Part shown: piece by piece, positions 23,132 to 25,113 of the stretch
How the letters are laid out: every line of letters begins with the position of its first letter
Position numbering within the stretch: position 1 is the first letter of the stretch
DNA from: Streptomyces sp. NRRL WC-3618
Lineage (GTDB): Bacteria; Actinomycetota; Actinomycetes; Streptomycetales; Streptomycetaceae
Assembly: GCF_001280005.1 (NCBI RefSeq)
Contig: NZ_LGDW01000044.1
Location: forward strand, 1 to 25,113
Length of the DNA stretch: 25,113 nucleotides
Direction: 5' to 3'
Made by a program: the position numbers and the translations under genes
The notes under the pieces: generated by a model
Told to the model about the DNA's origin: nothing
Seen by the model: the letters and a program-made list of their open reading frames with translations, nothing else
Databases searched by the model: none

Positions 23132-25113
23132 GTGAACCAGCCAGCCGAAACCCTGCCCTTGTCAGGCGCGGTCAGCCTCGCGCAGTCCTCCCCCACCGTC
23201 GGTACGTTCCGTGAGCGAGACGGGGCGCTGGAGTGGAGCGGCCGTCAGGAGACCGTACGGATAGAGCCCTGGGGACCGGACGCGGTCCGGGTCAGGACAC
23301 GGCTCGGCGGGCCCGTCCTGGAGGGGCTGCCGGGTGCCCTCCTCGACGAGCCGGAGTCGACGCCGTACACCGTCAAGATCGAGGACGGGCAGGGGCAGTT
23401 GACCGTCGGCGCGCTGACCGTCGAGGTGAGCGCCGAGGGCCTGATCCGCTTCCTGCGCACCGATGACGCCGCCGAGCTGCTCGCCGAGGAGCGGGCGCAC
23501 TTCTGGTGGCCGGGCTCGCGCCTCTACACGGCCGTCGGCAACGGCTACCACCGGCTGGAGCAGCGGTTCGCCGCCTACGAGGACGAGAAGCTGTACGGTC
23601 TCGGCCAGCACCAGCACGGGCTGTTCGACCAGAAGGGTGTCGTGCTGGACCTGGTGCAGCGCAACGCCGAGGTGTCCGTGCCGGTGCTCACCTCCAGCCG
23701 GGGTTACACCCTGCTGTGGAACAGCCCCGCGATCGGGCGGGTGGAGCTGGCGGGCAACGGGACGCGCTGGGTGGCGGACTCGGCCCGGCAGATCGACTAC
23801 TGGATCACGGCCGGGCAGCCGGCCGACGCGCAGCGGCGCTACAGCGCGGTGACAGGTCGTACGCCGATGCTGCCGGAATGGGCGGCGGGCTTCTGGCAGT
23901 GCAAGCTGCGCTACCGCACGCAGGACGAACTCCTCGACGTGGCAAGGGAGTACAAGCGGCGTGGGCTGCCCCTGCGCGCCATCGTGTGCGACTTCTTCCA
24001 CTGGACGCATCTGGGCGAGTGGAAGTTCGACCCGGCGGAGTGGCCCGACCCGGCCGCCATGGTCCGGGAGTTGGAGGAGATGGGCGTCAAACTCGTCGTC
24101 TCCGTGTGGCCCTCGGTGTCGCCGCTGTCCGAGAACCACGAACTCATGGAGCAGCGCGGCTACTTCATCGGCACGCAGTACGGCCCGATGGCGCACGCCG
24201 ACTGGCCGGACAAGGGTGTCGCGTCCACCGTCCAGGTCGCGTTCTACGACGCCACGAACCCGGAGGCCCGCGAGTTCCTCTGGTCCAAGGTCCGCGACAA
24301 CTACCTTGCCCCGTACGGCATCACGGCCTTCTGGCTGGACGCCTGCGAGCCGGAGCTGAAGCCGGGCTTCCCGGAGAACCTGCGGTACTGGGCGGGCCCC
24401 GGCCTGGAGGTCGGCAACCTGTACCCGGCGGAGAACGCCCGCACGTTCTACGAGGGCCTGATCGCCTCCGGCGAGGACGAGGTGATCAGCCTCAACCGCT
24501 CGGCGTGGGCGGGCAGTCAGCGCTACGGCGCCGCCCTGTGGTCCGGTGACATCGGCGTCGACTTCCCGACGCTGCGCCGCCAGATCGCGGCCGGTCTCAA
24601 CACCGCCCTGTCCGGCATCCCCTGGTGGAACACCGACATCGGCGGCTTCCACGGCGGCGATCCGGACGACCCGGCGTACCGGGAGGTGATGGTCCGCTGG
24701 TTCCAGTTCGGTGCGCTGTCCCCGCTGATGCGGCTGCACGGCTTCCGCGACCCGGGTATGCCGCTGGGGCCCGACATGACCGGCGGTCCCAACGAGGTGT
24801 GGTCGTACGGTGAGGAGGCCGGCGCGATCCTGGAGTCGTATGTCCGGCTGCGGGAGCGGCTGAAGCCGTACGTGCTGCGGGTGATGCGCGAGGCGCACGA
24901 GGAGGGGTTGCCGGTGATGCGGCCGCTGTTCCTGGAGTTCCCGGACGACCCGGAGACGTGGTCGGTCGACGACGCGTATCTCTTCGGTCCGGACCTGCTG
25001 GTCGCGCCGGTTCTGTCGGCGGGTGCGACGAGCCGTACGGCGTATCTTCCGGCGGGGGCGGGCTGGACGGATGCGTGGACGGGGGAGACGTATCGGGGTG
25101 GGGTGGCTGTGAC
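23132..25113 (+). CDS. Glycoside hydrolase family 31 enzyme (partial, 3' end off window)
   Basis: GTG at 23132 with AGGAG 7 nt upstream opens a frame that is uninterrupted to the window end (660 codons seen). The N-terminal beta domain covers about residues 1-245 (YGLGQHQHGLFDQKG). The GH31 TIM barrel follows: PEWAAGFWQCKLRYRTQDEL, then AIVCDFFHWTHLGEW. The nucleophile motif is FWLDACEPE with Asp403, and the acid/base motif is WSGDIGVDF with Asp473. Then come NTDIGGF and PLMRLHG. The WLDAxEPE nucleophile motif resembles alpha-xylosidase-type GH31 members more than classic alpha-glucosidases, but substrate is uncertain. No signal peptide is visible, so it is likely cytosolic. It is probably regulated by the adjacent LacI-family protein. 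Confidence 0.93.
   Translation, partial: MNQPAETLPLSGAVSLAQSSPTVGTFRERDGALEWSGRQETVRIEPWGPDAVRVRTRLGGPVLEGLPGALLDEPESTPYTVKIEDGQGQLTVGALTVEVSAEGLIRFLRTDDAAELLAEERAHFWWPGSRLYTAVGNGYHRLEQRFAAYEDEKLYGLGQHQHGLFDQKGVVLDLVQRNAEVSVPVLTSSRGYTLLWNSPAIGRVELAGNGTRWVADSARQIDYWITAGQPADAQRRYSAVTGRTPMLPEWAAGFWQCKLRYRTQDELLDVAREYKRRGLPLRAIVCDFFHWTHLGEWKFDPAEWPDPAAMVRELEEMGVKLVVSVWPSVSPLSENHELMEQRGYFIGTQYGPMAHADWPDKGVASTVQVAFYDATNPEAREFLWSKVRDNYLAPYGITAFWLDACEPELKPGFPENLRYWAGPGLEVGNLYPAENARTFYEGLIASGEDEVISLNRSAWAGSQRYGAALWSGDIGVDFPTLRRQIAAGLNTALSGIPWWNTDIGGFHGGDPDDPAYREVMVRWFQFGALSPLMRLHGFRDPGMPLGPDMTGGPNEVWSYGEEAGAILESYVRLRERLKPYVLRVMREAHEEGLPVMRPLFLEFPDDPETWSVDDAYLFGPDLLVAPVLSAGATSRTAYLPAGAGWTDAWTGETYRGGVAV

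Noticed and set aside
23162..24898. Minus-strand frame of 578 codons opposite the GH31 gene
   Set aside because: The GH31 frame has both catalytic motifs and a ribosome-binding site; the antisense has none.

Overview
The window is chromosomal DNA of a Streptomyces-type actinomycete. It has very high GC content, strong third-position GC bias, many GTG starts, and a gene order (rimP-nusA-ylxR-infB-DUF503-rbfA-truB, then proS, then ispG-rseP-dxr) that I recall from Streptomyces genomes such as S. coelicolor. I see no tRNA, rRNA, CRISPR array, transposase or phage gene. Most of the window is conserved core; the unusual material is in a few small accessory genes and in the intergenic DNA.

Layout. 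(1) 1-1467, minus, cut by the window edge: a degenerate trypsin-like domain fused to a STAND/AAA-like NTPase, whose visible C-terminal frame runs through a dispersed intergenic-type repeat. (2) 1726-8986, minus: the ribosome and translation cluster, transcribed rimP, nusA, ylxR, infB, DUF503, rbfA, truB. It makes a 30S maturation factor, a transcription elongation factor, an RNA-binding protein, initiation factor IF2, a second 30S maturation factor and tRNA pseudouridine-55 synthase. (3) 9202-11222, plus, divergent from rimP: a tight three-gene unit of a Tat-type lipoprotein, a ferritin-like protein and an APH-fold protein that has lost its kinase catalytic residues. (4) 11337-14681, minus: proS and two GNAT acetyltransferases. 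(5) 14937-18895, minus: dxr, rseP and ispG, that is two steps of the MEP isoprenoid pathway with a site-2 protease between them. (6) 19052-19504, plus: a small secreted lamin-tail-domain protein. (7) 19628-21607, minus: a long acyl-CoA dehydrogenase. (8) 21948 to the end, plus: a LacI-family regulator with two matching operator-like sites, followed by a GH31 glycosidase that runs off the window.

How the genes work together. The translation genes are coupled by ATGA overlaps or very short gaps, and the nusA Shine-Dalgarno lies inside the last rimP codons. Dxr and IspG make isoprenoid precursors, and rseP overlaps dxr by 4 nt. The LacI/GH31 pair looks like a self-regulated alpha-glycoside utilisation locus. 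Convergent gene ends carry strong hairpin terminators, several of them members of dispersed repeat families.

The best candidates for undescribed biology are the lipoprotein/ferritin-like/pseudokinase unit (9202-11222), the pseudoprotease-NTPase fusion (1-1467), and an 11-bp-periodic PHO-box-like repeat array between rseP and ispG (16255-16298). All three are read from sequence only and need database and experimental tests.
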